From Methylotuvimicrobium sp. KM2 (GTDB lineage: Bacteria > Pseudomonadota > Gammaproteobacteria > Methylococcales > Methylomonadaceae), in contig NZ_CP150634.1 in assembly GCF_038051925.1 (NCBI RefSeq), forward strand, positions 248,001 to 312,000: a DNA stretch of 64,000 nt, written 5' to 3'. The notes beneath the pieces are model-generated. The model did not search any database. It worked only from the letters and a program-made list of their open reading frames with translations, and was not told the origin of the DNA. Position numbers and translations under genes: made by a program. Below, one piece after another: positions 10,080 to 19,472 of this stretch; the stretch's first letter is position 1; each line of letters starts with the position of its first letter.

Positions 10080-10499
10080 ATGAATACAACCAAGCCAAAA
10101 TCAAAAAATTCGACAATAGAATTAATTGAAACCGAAACCGCACTTCCGGCTAAAAAGGTCTCCGCAAAAAAAGCGCCTAAAAAACAGCCTACGGCTAAAA
10201 TAGCGGAGCCGGAAATTAACGTTAAAAAAGCTGAAAGCGAAGCTCAAAGGCCGCTTAAAAAGAAAAAAGCCGCCAAGTCCAAAGTAATCCGTGACAGTTT
10301 TTCGTTTCCTGAAGAGGATTATCAGAAAATTTCGGCTTTGAAGAAAACCTGCCTATCGGCCGGTGTTCATGTCAAAAAAAGTGAAATTCTTCGCGCCGGA
10401 CTACATTTACTAACGAAATTGGACATTGAAAGTCTTAAACAGGCTTTGGAGCAAATCGAAAAAGTTAAAACGGGGCGGCCAAGCGCTGCTGAATCTTAG
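10080..10499 (+). CDS. Lysine-rich protein with C-terminal ribbon-helix-helix-like domain
   Basis: The 139 residues fall into two parts. Residues 1-75 are a low-complexity tail rich in Lys, Ala and Pro, of the histone H1/AlgP-like type (KKVSAKKAPKKQP). From about 76 a compact segment appears: a beta strand DSFSFPEEDYQKISALKK, then HVKKSEILRAGLHLLTKL, the strand-helix-helix pattern of MetJ/Arc-type DNA binders. AAGGAGG ends 4 bases before the ATG. It is likely a nucleoid-associated or regulatory DNA-binding protein. The 25-bp dyad just upstream may be its own operator. Confidence 0.75.
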   Translation: MNTTKPKSKNSTIELIETETALPAKKVSAKKAPKKQPTAKIAEPEINVKKAESEAQRPLKKKKAAKSKVIRDSFSFPEEDYQKISALKKTCLSAGVHVKKSEILRAGLHLLTKLDIESLKQALEQIEKVKTGRPSAAES

Positions 10500-10614
10500 C
10501 CGATAAAGTTAGTAAATTATTGAGTATAGAGGAAGTAATGGGTTTTAACTCAATTGTCTTTTTATCATGCTAGTGTGTTGGGATGCTGGGTAAAGAACTA
10601 TACCGTTGGCTGTC

Positions 10615-11631
10615 ATGACCGGAGTTAAATTCCCTGAACTCGACCAATTAGAACGCATTATCGATCAACTCGGTACACGGGCCCAAACAGAGGTGATTGC
10701 GCGGATTAAATGTCGGGAGCTTGAGTTTCCGATACATTGCATCAGCATCGGATCGGCAGGACCCGATGCGCCCGTTCTGGGGTTTTTCGGCGGTGTCCAT
10801 GGGCTCGAAAAAATCGGTTCCGAGGTGATCTTGTCTTACCTTCAAACCATCACCCAATTGCTGGATTGGGATCGTGAGTTGCTGACCCGCCTCGAGCAAT
10901 TGCGATTGGTATTCGTTCCCATCGTAAATCCGGTCGGAGTTTATCTCGGTACTCGTTGTAATGGCAACGGCGTCGATTTAATGCGCAACTCACCCACCGA
11001 GGGCTCGGGCAAACGCCGATTATATAGCGGGCATCGAATCTCGGCCCGACTGCCTTGGTATCGAGGTAATAAAGTGACAATGGAGCTGGAAGCGCAAGCT
11101 TTGTGCGATGTCGTCGAGCGGCATCTTTTTAACGCACCCTTATCGATGGCGCTTGATTTGCACTCGGGGTTCGGTGTTCGGGATCGCTTGTGGTTTCCGT
11201 ATGCATCAAAAAAAACGCCTTTTACTTTTATTGCAGAAACCGTGTCCTTGAAGGAACGCTATGACCGTTGTTATCCGCATCATATTTACACGATTGAGCC
11301 GACTTGCAAGGAATACGTGATTAATGGCGATTTGTGGGATTACTTATTCGATGAGTTCATTGAAAGGTTTGGTACCGAGCGGCTATTTCTTCCGTTTACG
11401 TTGGAGATGGGGTCATGGATTTGGTTGCGCAAAAACCCGATGCACCTCTTTCTAAAACACGGCTTATTTCATCCGATCTTACCGCATCGCCGGGAGAGAG
11501 TTCTAAGGCGGCATTTCATGTTGTTCGACTTTTTACAACGAAGTTTATTATATCCGGAACATTGGGCAAAGCTTAATCAGCAACAAAAACAACATAATAA
11601 AAATAAAGCATTAGGTCTTTGGTATGGATGA
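10615..11631 (+). CDS. M14-family zinc carboxypeptidase-like protein
   Basis: About 338 residues resembling the succinylglutamate desuccinylase/zinc carboxypeptidase fold. The first two zinc ligands lie in GGVHGLEKIG (H-x-x-E). PIVNPVGV and NGNGVDLMRN follow the carboxypeptidase pattern around the substrate-binding Asn-Arg. The third zinc ligand is the His of ALDLHSGFG, and the catalytic Glu is probably in TLEMGSW. No signal peptide, so probably cytoplasmic. ATG 10615 is chosen; an in-frame TTG at 10606 is possible. Its stop overlaps the next hydrolase gene by 8 bases, so the two are translationally coupled. Substrate unknown. Confidence 0.8.
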   Translation: MTGVKFPELDQLERIIDQLGTRAQTEVIARIKCRELEFPIHCISIGSAGPDAPVLGFFGGVHGLEKIGSEVILSYLQTITQLLDWDRELLTRLEQLRLVFVPIVNPVGVYLGTRCNGNGVDLMRNSPTEGSGKRRLYSGHRISARLPWYRGNKVTMELEAQALCDVVERHLFNAPLSMALDLHSGFGVRDRLWFPYASKKTPFTFIAETVSLKERYDRCYPHHIYTIEPTCKEYVINGDLWDYLFDEFIERFGTERLFLPFTLEMGSWIWLRKNPMHLFLKHGLFHPILPHRRERVLRRHFMLFDFLQRSLLYPEHWAKLNQQQKQHNKNKALGLWYG

Positions 11632-12433
11632 GGCGCTAGGAAAACATTGGATTCTGCTTAGGGGCTTGGCTAGGGAGTCCGCGCATTGGGGTGATTTCGT
11701 GCCGCTATTGCAAGATGCATTTCCGGCATCCCGTATCAGCTTGATCGATTTGCCGGGCACAGGTTGCTATTATCGAAAGGCCAGTCCGTGTTCGATACGA
11801 GCGATAGTAGAAAGTGTTCGTGGTGACGCACTCGCGAAAGGCTTGCTGGAAAAGCCTGTCTCCGTTCTGGGACTTTCGCTCGGCGCGATGGTTGCCTGGG
11901 AATGGTTGAGCCGTCATCCTGAAGACATTGTCGGCGAGGTTTTGATGAATACCAGCTTTGCCGATCTAAGTCCCTTTTATATGCGCTTGCGTCGGCAAAG
12001 TTATCGTGATTTTGCCGAATTGGCGATGACGCGCGATATTTTTCGGCGAGAATCCCGCATTGTTCGTTTAGTTAGTAATCGAAAAGATCTTTATGAAGCG
12101 ATCATCGATGAATGGGCGCGGATACAAAAAGCGCGACCGATTTCCATTAGAAATGCTTTACGTCAAATTGTCGCGGCAGCCACTTATAAGCCGAGCAACA
12201 GCAATCCTCAGTGTCCGATTTTGTTATTGAACGGGCAGGGCGATCGTCTGGTATCGCCCGCATGCTCTGAGGCTATTCATAAAAAATGGCGTATTGAATT
12301 GCGTTCCCATCCCTGGGCCGGTCACGATTTGACTCTAGACGACGGCGGGTGGGTGGCGACGCAAATACAGGATTGGGTGTCTCAAAGAACGTCGTGCATC
12401 GACAGAGATACCGAGCAACTATACCCCTCGTAG
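11624..12433 (+). CDS. Alpha/beta hydrolase
   Basis: A 269-residue soluble alpha/beta-hydrolase. The nucleophile elbow is GLSLGAM (Ser about 87), the acid is probably Asp in NGQGDRLVSP and the His is in WAGHDLTLDD near the C-terminus. An early RGLARESAHWGDF matches the oxyanion-side HG-type region, though the usual HG is RG here. It overlaps the preceding carboxypeptidase-like gene by 8 bases. The last codons and stop lie at the start of a family A repeat. Substrate unknown; BioH-like esterases and small lactonases are alternatives. Confidence 0.8.
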   Translation: MDEALGKHWILLRGLARESAHWGDFVPLLQDAFPASRISLIDLPGTGCYYRKASPCSIRAIVESVRGDALAKGLLEKPVSVLGLSLGAMVAWEWLSRHPEDIVGEVLMNTSFADLSPFYMRLRRQSYRDFAELAMTRDIFRRESRIVRLVSNRKDLYEAIIDEWARIQKARPISIRNALRQIVAAATYKPSNSNPQCPILLLNGQGDRLVSPACSEAIHKKWRIELRSHPWAGHDLTLDDGGWVATQIQDWVSQRTSCIDRDTEQLYPS

Positions 12434-12707
12434 ATCAAAATTCGGCACCGGAGTGTTCGTCAAAGGATGCCATGAACCCAGCACCTAAATTCCATAGGTC
12501 ATTGGCTATGGTTAACTATCTTGGATAATTCATCCAGCACCTAAATAAACCATGATGTTGAATCATTGCCAAAGACCTATGGAATTTAGGTGCTGGGTGA
12601 ATTCGTCCATGGCTCTATGCCAGCTCCTTGCTGGCAAAGCCTTCGCCGCACACCCCGGTGCCTCCTCAGGCGCTGCCGAAATTTGAAGTACGAAAGGTAT
12701 AGTTCAA
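12434..12707. repeat. Family A repeat carrying an inserted miniature element
   Basis: Family A begins near agatcaaaattcggcaccgg and ends near cgaaatttgaagtacgaaag. It recurs at about 25742-25968 and 34572-34803. Its centre is interrupted by a miniature element (12477-12597). Confidence 0.8.
12477..12597. mobile_element. Miniature inverted-repeat element, copy 1 (121 bp)
   Basis: Ends are CCCAGCACCTAAATTCCATA and its reverse complement. It is flanked by tgaa on both sides (12473-12476 and 12598-12601), a 4-bp target duplication. The inside holds a second, internal end-like block (ccagcacctaaataaacc at about 12535), suggesting a nested or duplicated copy. It has no coding capacity, so it would depend on a transposase elsewhere. 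Confidence 0.7.
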
Positions 12708-12843
12708 TAACTTGCTATGAGCATGTATAGAGCATTCATTCACCCAAGAGGTTAGCGAGAACGCTTAGGTAATATCTTGAAATTCTTCAGGAACTTCATG
12801 TGCTTTATGGTTAAACTGCCAAATTTAGGATTATGAGCAATGA

Positions 12844-13029
12844 CTAGGCATAGACATCGATGCCGCCCTTGGCTGCGGACGTCGATTCGATCAACTTTAC
12901 TACGGCTTCGCCTTCCGCTTCTTGTTGATCTTGAATTTTATTGAGTACAGCAACATTGGCGTCAAGCGCGGTTTGCTGCACGGACATTCGGGTGGCTAAG
13001 GTGGCTAAACCCGAGACGGAATCTACCAT
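12844..13029 (-). CDS. YjfB-like small protein (putative motility-associated)
   Basis: A 61-residue acidic helical peptide. The pattern of an N-terminal LATLATRMSVQQTALDANV helix, a central VLNKIQDQQEAEGEAVVKLI helix and a short GGIDVYA tail resembles the YjfB family, which is annotated as putative motility protein from gene neighbourhood. The ribosome site AAGAGGATC precedes the ATG. No flagellar genes are in the window, so the motility label is weak. Confidence 0.6.
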   Translation of the reverse strand: MVDSVSGLATLATRMSVQQTALDANVAVLNKIQDQQEAEGEAVVKLIESTSAAKGGIDVYA

Positions 13030-13275
13030 GATATGATCCTCTTTTTAGTTAATGGTAAATAGGGTATCGGCAAGAGCGCTCGATAGTTGAGAGGGGGGCG
13101 GTTTTACGAGAACATGAATGATGTTTACGGTTCTCATGTATTTCTTAAAAACCGGAATAGTGGTAGCGCCGCATTTTCTATCGCAAGGAGCGTTAAAAGA
13201 GGCTCCTATAAAGCGGCGCTGAAAAGGGAGAACGTTGGATTGTTATCCGATATAACGATACTGCTCAGTTAAAAG

Positions 13276-13662
13276 CTATTTTTTCTGGAAATAATAAATG
13301 TCGCCGTATTTCCCTTTGAGCGTCATGCTTTTTTCATCTTTTTCGATTAGGGAAAAAGTATCGAAGCGATCGGAGCGGCCCAATAGGGCAATTTTCAGTT
13401 TGCCGTCCTCGATTACGTATTTTACCGGCAATTGGTCATAATGTGAGCCTTCTCGAGGGATATTCGTAATAGTGACTTTTCCGTCATTAAAAGCCCAAGT
13501 ATCTTCACGTTGTAGCTTTTCTTTGGCATCGATTGACTTTTTAGTGTATTCCAATTTCCACTTGCCTTGAACGTCTTGAATCGATTCGAAAGCGGCTTCA
13601 GCCCACGCATGGCCTGTAATTGCCATTAAACTTAATAAAGCTGCAAATTTTATAATTCTCAT
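13276..13662 (-). CDS. Small periplasmic lipocalin-like protein, function unknown
   Basis: 128 residues. A signal peptide MRIIKFAALLSLMAITGHAWA is cut at AWA-EA. The mature part is a run of short beta strands (GKWKLEYT, KVTITNIP, VKYVIEDGKLKIAL, SMTLKGKYGDIYYFQ) like the small lipocalin-like barrels that begin with a GxW motif (VQGKWKLEY). No catalytic or lipid-attachment residues are seen. Monocistronic, with a weak AAGGG ribosome site. Confidence 0.65.
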   Translation of the reverse strand: MRIIKFAALLSLMAITGHAWAEAAFESIQDVQGKWKLEYTKKSIDAKEKLQREDTWAFNDGKVTITNIPREGSHYDQLPVKYVIEDGKLKIALLGRSDRFDTFSLIEKDEKSMTLKGKYGDIYYFQKK

Positions 13663-14511
13663 AGTTTTACCCTTGTGTTATATAAGCGACTTCATTGTAC
13701 GCGTGCTGAAGTAAAGTATCTCGAAATTTTTTTACAAGTTCGTTGTTTTCGATTGAGTGCGCTATATAGCTTTCGCAGTTCAAATTTGGGCATTAAGGAA
13801 CGTGCATGAAATAACTTCGACAAAGGCTAAAAGGGGGTTCGGTGGCTCGATTGACAGGCGTCGGCGGCAGGGCAGATTTTTGCTCCTGCAAAATCTGCAT
13901 TCACGCCATCCATGGCGTTTGCAGATTTTTGCTCCTCGGCAATTGCTGAGTTACAGGGATGTAATGAATGCAGAAAATGCAGGAGAATTTTTCTGCCCTG
14001 CATCGCCTAAAGCGCCTACTGTTGGTGCCCTAATACACGCCATCCATGGCGTAATGCAAAATCTGCATTTATGCCATCCTTGGCATTCAGATGCAGCCGT
14101 CGAGCCTACATGGATGTATTCACCCAGCACCTAAATAAGCCATCATTTTGAATCATTGCCAAAGACCTATGGAATTTAGGTGCTGGGTTCACGGCGTCCT
14201 GTCAAGCGAGTCGCCGAACCTCCACAGTGCCTAAAACTTGTAGAAGTAAATTTGTGCATATTCCTAACATATTGAGGCGGCGGAGCACGCCATCCCCTGC
14301 TATCAGAAAGCAACAGCCTTATAGACCTGTCTGGCGAGTAATCGAACCCGCTACAAAACTCATAGTTCCAAGAAGTTATTATTCACGAAATCTTTTTACG
14401 CTACTATTTTTAATAAATTTAACTACAATCAATTCCATGTGTTTCCTTCTTTTTCAATAAGAAGGTGCGAAGTATAGATATCGATACAAAACGACATATT
14501 TTGGGCTATCC
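13663..14511. repeat. Repeat-rich region (family B with nested repeats), no supported gene
   Basis: Bases about 13800-13875 and 14188-14240 are the two halves of a family B repeat (ggttcggtggctcgattgac ... cgagtcgccgaacctccac). Between them lie several copies of short motifs (gcagatttttgctcctgc, cgccatccatggcg) and one miniature element. Family B also occurs at about 21100-21265, 22655-22890 and 38045-38220. Promoter signals for the NfeD operon probably lie in the AT-rich 14380-14500. Confidence 0.7.
14123..14187. mobile_element. Miniature inverted-repeat element, copy 2 (65 bp)
   Basis: Ends cccagcacctaaata and ggaatttaggtgctggg. Flanked by ttca on both sides (14119-14122 and 14188-14191), the same target as the other copies in reverse orientation. 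It lies inside the family B repeat. Confidence 0.65.
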
Positions 14512-15015
14512 ATGCAGGACTATGAAATTGTAAATATCTGGCTGATCGGCGGCATTATTCTCATGCTGCTGGAAGTTTTGTTGCCCGGCGGCATAGTATT
14601 TTTTCTAGGGCTCGGCGCCGTGCTGGTTTCCGCTTTGCTTTACGCCGGTTTGATAGAAGGTTGGTTACAAGCTTTCACAGTTTGGTTTATCGGGTCCCTA
14701 GCCTTGGTCTTCGGATTGCGTGGGGTCGCCCAAAAATTCATTCCTGCACAAGTCGAACAGGGCAAGACCGATGAAGATTTGGACGCCTACGATGCACTGG
14801 CTAAAGTCTGCGAACCAATACCTGCAGGCGGCGAGGGGCGCATTGCGTTTCGCGGAAGCACTTGGAAAGCAAGAAACTATCGTAATGACCAAAATTTGGA
14901 CGTTGGGGCCGAGGTGCGCATTATTTTTCGCGAAAACCTGGTGTGGGTGGTTGATGCCGTCGAAACCAATAAAAACACGAACGAAACCGACTCGAATAAT
15001 AACTCAATAAAATAG
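14512..15015 (+). CDS. NfeD-family membrane protein (short form)
   Basis: A 167-residue protein with about three N-terminal helices (10-30, 34-52, 55-75) and a C-terminal OB-fold domain (about 95-150; GEGRIAFRGSTWKARN, LDVGAEVRIIF, NLVWVVDA). Short NfeD proteins (NfeD1a) are encoded next to SPFH partners, exactly as here: the first SPFH gene starts 10 bases downstream. It is likely the membrane anchor or assembly partner of those stomatin-like proteins. Confidence 0.88.
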   Translation: MQDYEIVNIWLIGGIILMLLEVLLPGGIVFFLGLGAVLVSALLYAGLIEGWLQAFTVWFIGSLALVFGLRGVAQKFIPAQVEQGKTDEDLDAYDALAKVCEPIPAGGEGRIAFRGSTWKARNYRNDQNLDVGAEVRIIFRENLVWVVDAVETNKNTNETDSNNNSIK

Positions 15016-15024
15016 GAGTACGTT

Positions 15025-15948
15025 ATGCTTACTACCCTTACGATATTCGTCATATTGGCCGGTATCATTTTTTGGAAGCTGTTGATTATCGTTCCTATGC
15101 GTCAATCTTGCGTCTTGGAGCGATTAGGCAATTTTCGATGCGTTCTGGAACCCGGTTATCATGTTGTCGTACCCTTTTTAGATAAGGTGGCTTATCGCCA
15201 TGAGATTCGCGAGCAAGTGCTCGATATTCCGGCGCAAAGCTGCATCACCCGAGATAATATACAGGTTGCGGTCGACGGTATCGTTTATCTGAAAGTCATG
15301 GATGCCAAACGGGCCAGTTACGGAATCGGAGATTATCAGATGGCCAGCGTTAATTTGGCGCAAACGACGATGCGTTCCGAAATCGGTAAGCTGACGCTCG
15401 GCGATACCTTTTATGAGCGCGATAAATTGAATGAAGCGATTGTACGAGAAATTGACAAAGCTTCGGACCCTTGGGGAATCAAGGTCATGCGATATGAAAT
15501 CAAAAATATATCGCCTTCTGCGCAAGTGGTGCACACCCTGGAAAAGCAAATGGAGGCCGAACGCGAAAAGCGTGCGGAAATTACCTTGGCCATGGCGGAA
15601 AAAGAGTCGAAAATTCTAATATCGGAAGGCTACCGTCAGGAGGCGATCAATATTTCCGAAGGTCAGAAACAAAAGCGCATCAATGAGGCCTTAGGGCGCG
15701 CGAGTGAAATTGGGATATTAGCCGAAGCTTCCGCCGAGGGCTTGCAAAAAGTCGCCGCGGCTATTAAGAAGCCGGGCGGCGATATGGCGGTAAAAATGCG
15801 TTTGGTCGAGGATTTTATCGGTCGAACAGGCGAGGTCATGAAAGGGGCCAATGTATCGGTGTTGCCTACCGATCTTGCTCACATCAAAGGTCTGCTGTCG
15901 GCGCTTAATCAAAACCTGCCTGTCGCTCAAACGGGAGCTAAAAAATGA
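15025..15948 (+). CDS. SPFH/band 7 protein (paraslipin/QmcA type), first copy
   Basis: A 307-residue single-span membrane protein. The N-terminal helix (about 3-22) is followed by the SPFH domain with VLERLGNFRCVLEPGYHVVVPFLDKV, LDIPAQSCITRDNIQVAVDG and the TTMRSEIGKLTLGDTF stretch. A long charged coiled coil follows (about 170-240, with MEAEREKRAE). Such proteins form large ring or cage oligomers at the inner membrane. It overlaps the second SPFH gene by 4 bases (ATGA). A GGAGTACGTT ribosome site precedes the ATG. Confidence 0.9.
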   Translation: MLTTLTIFVILAGIIFWKLLIIVPMRQSCVLERLGNFRCVLEPGYHVVVPFLDKVAYRHEIREQVLDIPAQSCITRDNIQVAVDGIVYLKVMDAKRASYGIGDYQMASVNLAQTTMRSEIGKLTLGDTFYERDKLNEAIVREIDKASDPWGIKVMRYEIKNISPSAQVVHTLEKQMEAEREKRAEITLAMAEKESKILISEGYRQEAINISEGQKQKRINEALGRASEIGILAEASAEGLQKVAAAIKKPGGDMAVKMRLVEDFIGRTGEVMKGANVSVLPTDLAHIKGLLSALNQNLPVAQTGAKK

Positions 15949-16892
15949 ATAACGAAGTCAGTCCAATCGATTTGTTTAATTTTGCCGTATGGGGCATCAT
16001 TTTTCTTGTCATCATTACACAGTTATTTCGCTCCATACGCATCGTTTCCACGCGCACAGCTCTGATTGTAGAGCGTTTAGGCAAGTATAAGGCTACATTA
16101 GGCCCCGGTTTTCATGTGCTGATCCCGTTTATCGATGTCGTGACTGCGATACAGGATTTACGCGAAGAAACCATCGACGTGCCGCCGCAAGAATGTTTTT
16201 CTAAGGACGAGGTGCAGGTCGAAGTCGACGGCGTTATTTATATGTCGGTTTCCGACCCTATCAAAGCGACTTACGGCGTGACTGATTATCGATTTGCCGC
16301 GATGCAGTTGGCGCAGACCACGACCCGTTCTGTGATCGGTACGTTGGAGTTGGACAAAACTTTCGAAGAGCGTGACATGATCAGTCAAGCGGTGGTGGAT
16401 ACGCTCAATGCCGCGGGTGAAACCTGGGGCGTGCATGTGCATCGTTACGAAATCAAGAATATCAAGCCGCCGAGCACGGTTCAGAGCGCGATGGAAAAAC
16501 AAGTGACCGCCGAGCGGGAAAAGCGCGCCATTCTGGCCAGAGCCGAAGGCGACAAGCAAAGCCGAATCAACACATCCGAAGGTACGATGCGCGAACTGAT
16601 CAATTTGTCGGAAGGCGAACGCCAACGCTTGGTCAATGAGGCCGAAGGTAGGGCGTCCGAAATTTTGGCCTTGGCGACCGCGACGGCCGAATCCATCGAG
16701 AAAATCGGTAATGCAGTCGTCCAGCCGGGCGGCGAGGAAGCTATCAAACTCAACTTATCGGAAAAGTTTATCGATAATATCGCGCATTTGGCCGATGCCG
16801 AGACTTCGGTGATCTTTCCTGCCGATTTGACTAATTTGAACCAACTGTTGGAAGCGCTCGATTTACATATTGAACGTCAGGCAAGTGTATGA
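15945..16892 (+). CDS. SPFH/band 7 protein (paraslipin/QmcA type), second copy
   Basis: A 315-residue paralogue of the preceding protein. It has one N-terminal helix (about 12-32), the SPFH core VERLGKYKATLGPGFHVLIPFIDVV, IDVPPQECFSKDEVQVEVDG and TTTRSVIGTLELDKTFEERD, then a coiled coil with MEKQVTAEREKRAI. Two adjacent SPFH paralogues suggest a hetero-oligomer. It is coupled to the gene upstream and followed 16 bases later by the NfeD protease. Confidence 0.9.
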   Translation: MNNEVSPIDLFNFAVWGIIFLVIITQLFRSIRIVSTRTALIVERLGKYKATLGPGFHVLIPFIDVVTAIQDLREETIDVPPQECFSKDEVQVEVDGVIYMSVSDPIKATYGVTDYRFAAMQLAQTTTRSVIGTLELDKTFEERDMISQAVVDTLNAAGETWGVHVHRYEIKNIKPPSTVQSAMEKQVTAEREKRAILARAEGDKQSRINTSEGTMRELINLSEGERQRLVNEAEGRASEILALATATAESIEKIGNAVVQPGGEEAIKLNLSEKFIDNIAHLADAETSVIFPADLTNLNQLLEALDLHIERQASV

Positions 16893-16908
16893 TGGGTTGA
16901 CTTCTTAG

Positions 16909-18672
16909 ATGAACTTATTTCGTCTACTTCCCTCAATCAAGTCGTTGCGAATGTTCGTCGGCGCTTGCCTGTTGTTATCGCTGTTTGTCGGTATAGGCGG
17001 CTTGGCACATGGAAAAAAACCGAATGATTTAGCGGCTCCCGTATACCTGGTAAACATAGATGCCGTAATTAATCCGGGCACGTCCGCCCTGCTTGAGCAT
17101 GCAGTCGAAACAGCGGAAGCCCATTCCGCAGCTGCGTTGATCCTACAAATCAATACCCCGGGCGGCTTACTGAGTAGCACGCGAGACATGGTTCGCGCAA
17201 TTTCGGAGTCGAAGGTGCCGGTTATCGGTTACGTGGGTCCTGCCGGCGCAAGCGCGACATCGGCCGGTGCGTTTATTTTGCTGTCTACGCATCTTGCGGT
17301 GATGAATTCCGGTACGAATGTCGGTGCCGCATCGCCGGTTGCGGGCGATGGCGGCGAGATACAAGGTACCATGGCAAAGAAAATCATGAGCGATACCCGG
17401 GCTTTCATGCGAGGTATCGCCAAGCATCACAATCGCAATGCGGATATTGCCGAACGTTTTGTTTCCCAAGCCGAAAGCCTATCCGCCGAAGAAGCCTTGG
17501 AAGCCAATGTGGTCGATCTGGTGGTGCCGGGATTTTCTGATCTGATAAAAGCCGTTGACGGACGTGAAATTCAATTTCAGGGCCAATTGCTTATACTGAC
17601 GCTCTCGGATAAAGGCATTCGCCAGATTTCCCCGAGGTTTATCGATCATATTTTGAGTTTAGTCGCGCATCCGCAGATCGCGCACATGCTAATTTCTGTG
17701 GGCCTACTTGCGATTTTTATCGAAATGCTCGCTCCGGGCCTAACCCTTCCCGGTATCCTCGGCACGATCGCGCTGGTTTTGGGCTTGGTCGGCATGCAAG
17801 CTTTACCCGTTAATCTTGGTTTTCTAGTGCTTTTATTGTTCGGCATCGCGTTGATGATCGCCGAATATTTCGTTGCCGGCTTCGGCGTACTGGGTATCGG
17901 CGGAGCGATCGCCTTCGTGCTGGGTAGTTTGAATCTATTCGACGGCCCCATCCCGGTCGATCAGAGCAATACGATACTGTCGGTGAGTATTGCAGTGAGT
18001 GCCGCAATGCTGCTCGCAACTTTGCTTATCACCGGCAGCTTTATTTTCGGTTCGCGCAAAAAGGGCTTGAAAGGCAAAATCGGGGAAGCAATGGTCGATT
18101 TCGATAGCAACGGTTATGTGTTGATCGATCAACAACGATTCTCTGCCGATACGCTCGAACCGCTTCGTCACGGCGATCGGATCGAGGTTGTTAAAATTGA
18201 TCGGAACGACCGCTTACTGGTTAAAAAAGCACGGCAAAATTTGCCCGGCACGATAGACGAATCCAGCGATGAAACCAAGCAGACGGTCGCCGAGTCCCGT
18301 AGCATGATTCGGCGAATCGAACAGGCCGGCAATCGAATTCATAATCACGAATTCAAAAGTCGGATAGAGCGTATCTGTAGGGTTGCCGACAGTATTTTGA
18401 GCGAAATCGAAGCCGACCCGCGAGATATTCGCAAAGCTCGAAAATTTCTTAATGTTTATCTAGATGGAGCGATGCAAGTCACCGAAGGCTATGCCAAAAC
18501 GCACAGTCATAGCCAATCCGGTCAATTGACACAGAATTTTCGTAATGTACTCGAAACGATTGAAGCAACATTTCTGGAACAGCAACAAAAATTGTTTGAA
18601 GATGACCTATTCGATCTTGATGTCAAAATAGAAGTATTAACCGCGCAACTTAAACGGGAAGGTATTCGTTGA
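16909..18672 (+). CDS. NfeD ClpP-class membrane protease with a C-terminal XpaC-like domain
   Basis: 587 residues. A signal anchor (about 15-33) precedes a ClpP-class serine protease domain (about 45-225), in which the nucleophile is expected in GPAGASATSAGAFILL and a Lys in MAKKIMSDTRAF. Hydrophobic helices span about 245-385, and an OB-fold NfeD domain (about 395-445) ends near DRLLVKKA. Normal long NfeD proteins stop about here. This one continues for about 135 residues (SMIRRIEQ... DPRDIRKARKFLNVYLDGAM ... DLFDLDVKIEVLTAQLKREG), which match the XpaC-like family (5-bromo-4-chloroindolyl phosphate hydrolysis protein) in pattern and length. It probably cleaves or remodels membrane proteins with the SPFH partners. 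The fusion is unusual. Confidence 0.85.
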   Translation: MNLFRLLPSIKSLRMFVGACLLLSLFVGIGGLAHGKKPNDLAAPVYLVNIDAVINPGTSALLEHAVETAEAHSAAALILQINTPGGLLSSTRDMVRAISESKVPVIGYVGPAGASATSAGAFILLSTHLAVMNSGTNVGAASPVAGDGGEIQGTMAKKIMSDTRAFMRGIAKHHNRNADIAERFVSQAESLSAEEALEANVVDLVVPGFSDLIKAVDGREIQFQGQLLILTLSDKGIRQISPRFIDHILSLVAHPQIAHMLISVGLLAIFIEMLAPGLTLPGILGTIALVLGLVGMQALPVNLGFLVLLLFGIALMIAEYFVAGFGVLGIGGAIAFVLGSLNLFDGPIPVDQSNTILSVSIAVSAAMLLATLLITGSFIFGSRKKGLKGKIGEAMVDFDSNGYVLIDQQRFSADTLEPLRHGDRIEVVKIDRNDRLLVKKARQNLPGTIDESSDETKQTVAESRSMIRRIEQAGNRIHNHEFKSRIERICRVADSILSEIEADPRDIRKARKFLNVYLDGAMQVTEGYAKTHSHSQSGQLTQNFRNVLETIEATFLEQQQKLFEDDLFDLDVKIEVLTAQLKREGIR

Positions 18673-19472
18673 TGCCGGAGCCTATCGTTTCCACACTCCA
18701 GCGCTCATCGTTATATACCTTTCGCACTTTAAATTTCGGCAGTGCCCGAGGAGGCGTCGGGGTGTGCAATCCCTCACCTAACGCTAGGTGATTCGCGTAG
18801 CGTACCCTACAAATTATGTATAACTATGAGCGCTCCAGCGTGGGAAGGATAATTGCCGGGGGACTGAATAGTTACAATTTCGACAGCATTCGTTACCCAC
18901 TGGTTTTCTCTCTAGCAGAGTCCGTAAAAAGGTTCCTGATTAGCAAGATGCTTCAGCTTACCGAAGCCAAGTGTCCGAGCAGGAGCTAGTCGTAGTCGCA
19001 AAACTAAAATATGCTGTTACCCAAGCTCCAGCTTGGGAATGAGCGTGATGTGGGGTGGCCGTTTTTAGCTTGCGCGCATGGCTTGCGAACCCCGTCCTGC
19101 TAAGGATATGCTGATCTTTGGGCTTTAGCTGAAGAAACTTGCTAATTAGGAAAAGGTTTTCATCATTACTTCCTCTCTTCGCCATCCAAGAAAAGCATCT
19201 TGGTCCTCTTCATCCCAAGCTTGATGGGATAATTGAACGACAACAGGTTTCGGTTTATTCTGAAACCAGTAAGAGACCTTGTCGCTCTATGTCAAGTATA
19301 ATAATTCCACTGGATACCGCAACGGACGCTCGGCTGGTTATACCTATCGTACTTCAAATTACGACATTAACGTATGGACCTGCCATAGAGCCGACACGGA
19401 TATCATTGTCTTTTGACTATGATGACAACCCTAATTCGAACCTTAAAAAAAGCACGTAGGAGCAGGCGCACG
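18673..19472. repeat. Repeat cluster (families F, A fragment, E and inverted D)
   Basis: About 18684-18850 mixes family F pieces with a family A end (tatacctttcgcactttaaa at 18713-18732). About 18936-19040 is family E and 19038-19140 an inverted family D copy. Around 19340-19400 is another decayed family A fragment. An open frame at 19139-19459 crosses these repeats and is not supported as a gene. Confidence 0.65.

Noticed and set aside
13087..13272. 61-codon plus-strand open frame
   Set aside because: No motif or credible ribosome site; likely chance between two minus-strand genes.
19139..19459. 106-codon open frame before the 511-residue membrane protein
   Set aside because: It begins in the inverted family D repeat and runs through decayed family A sequence.
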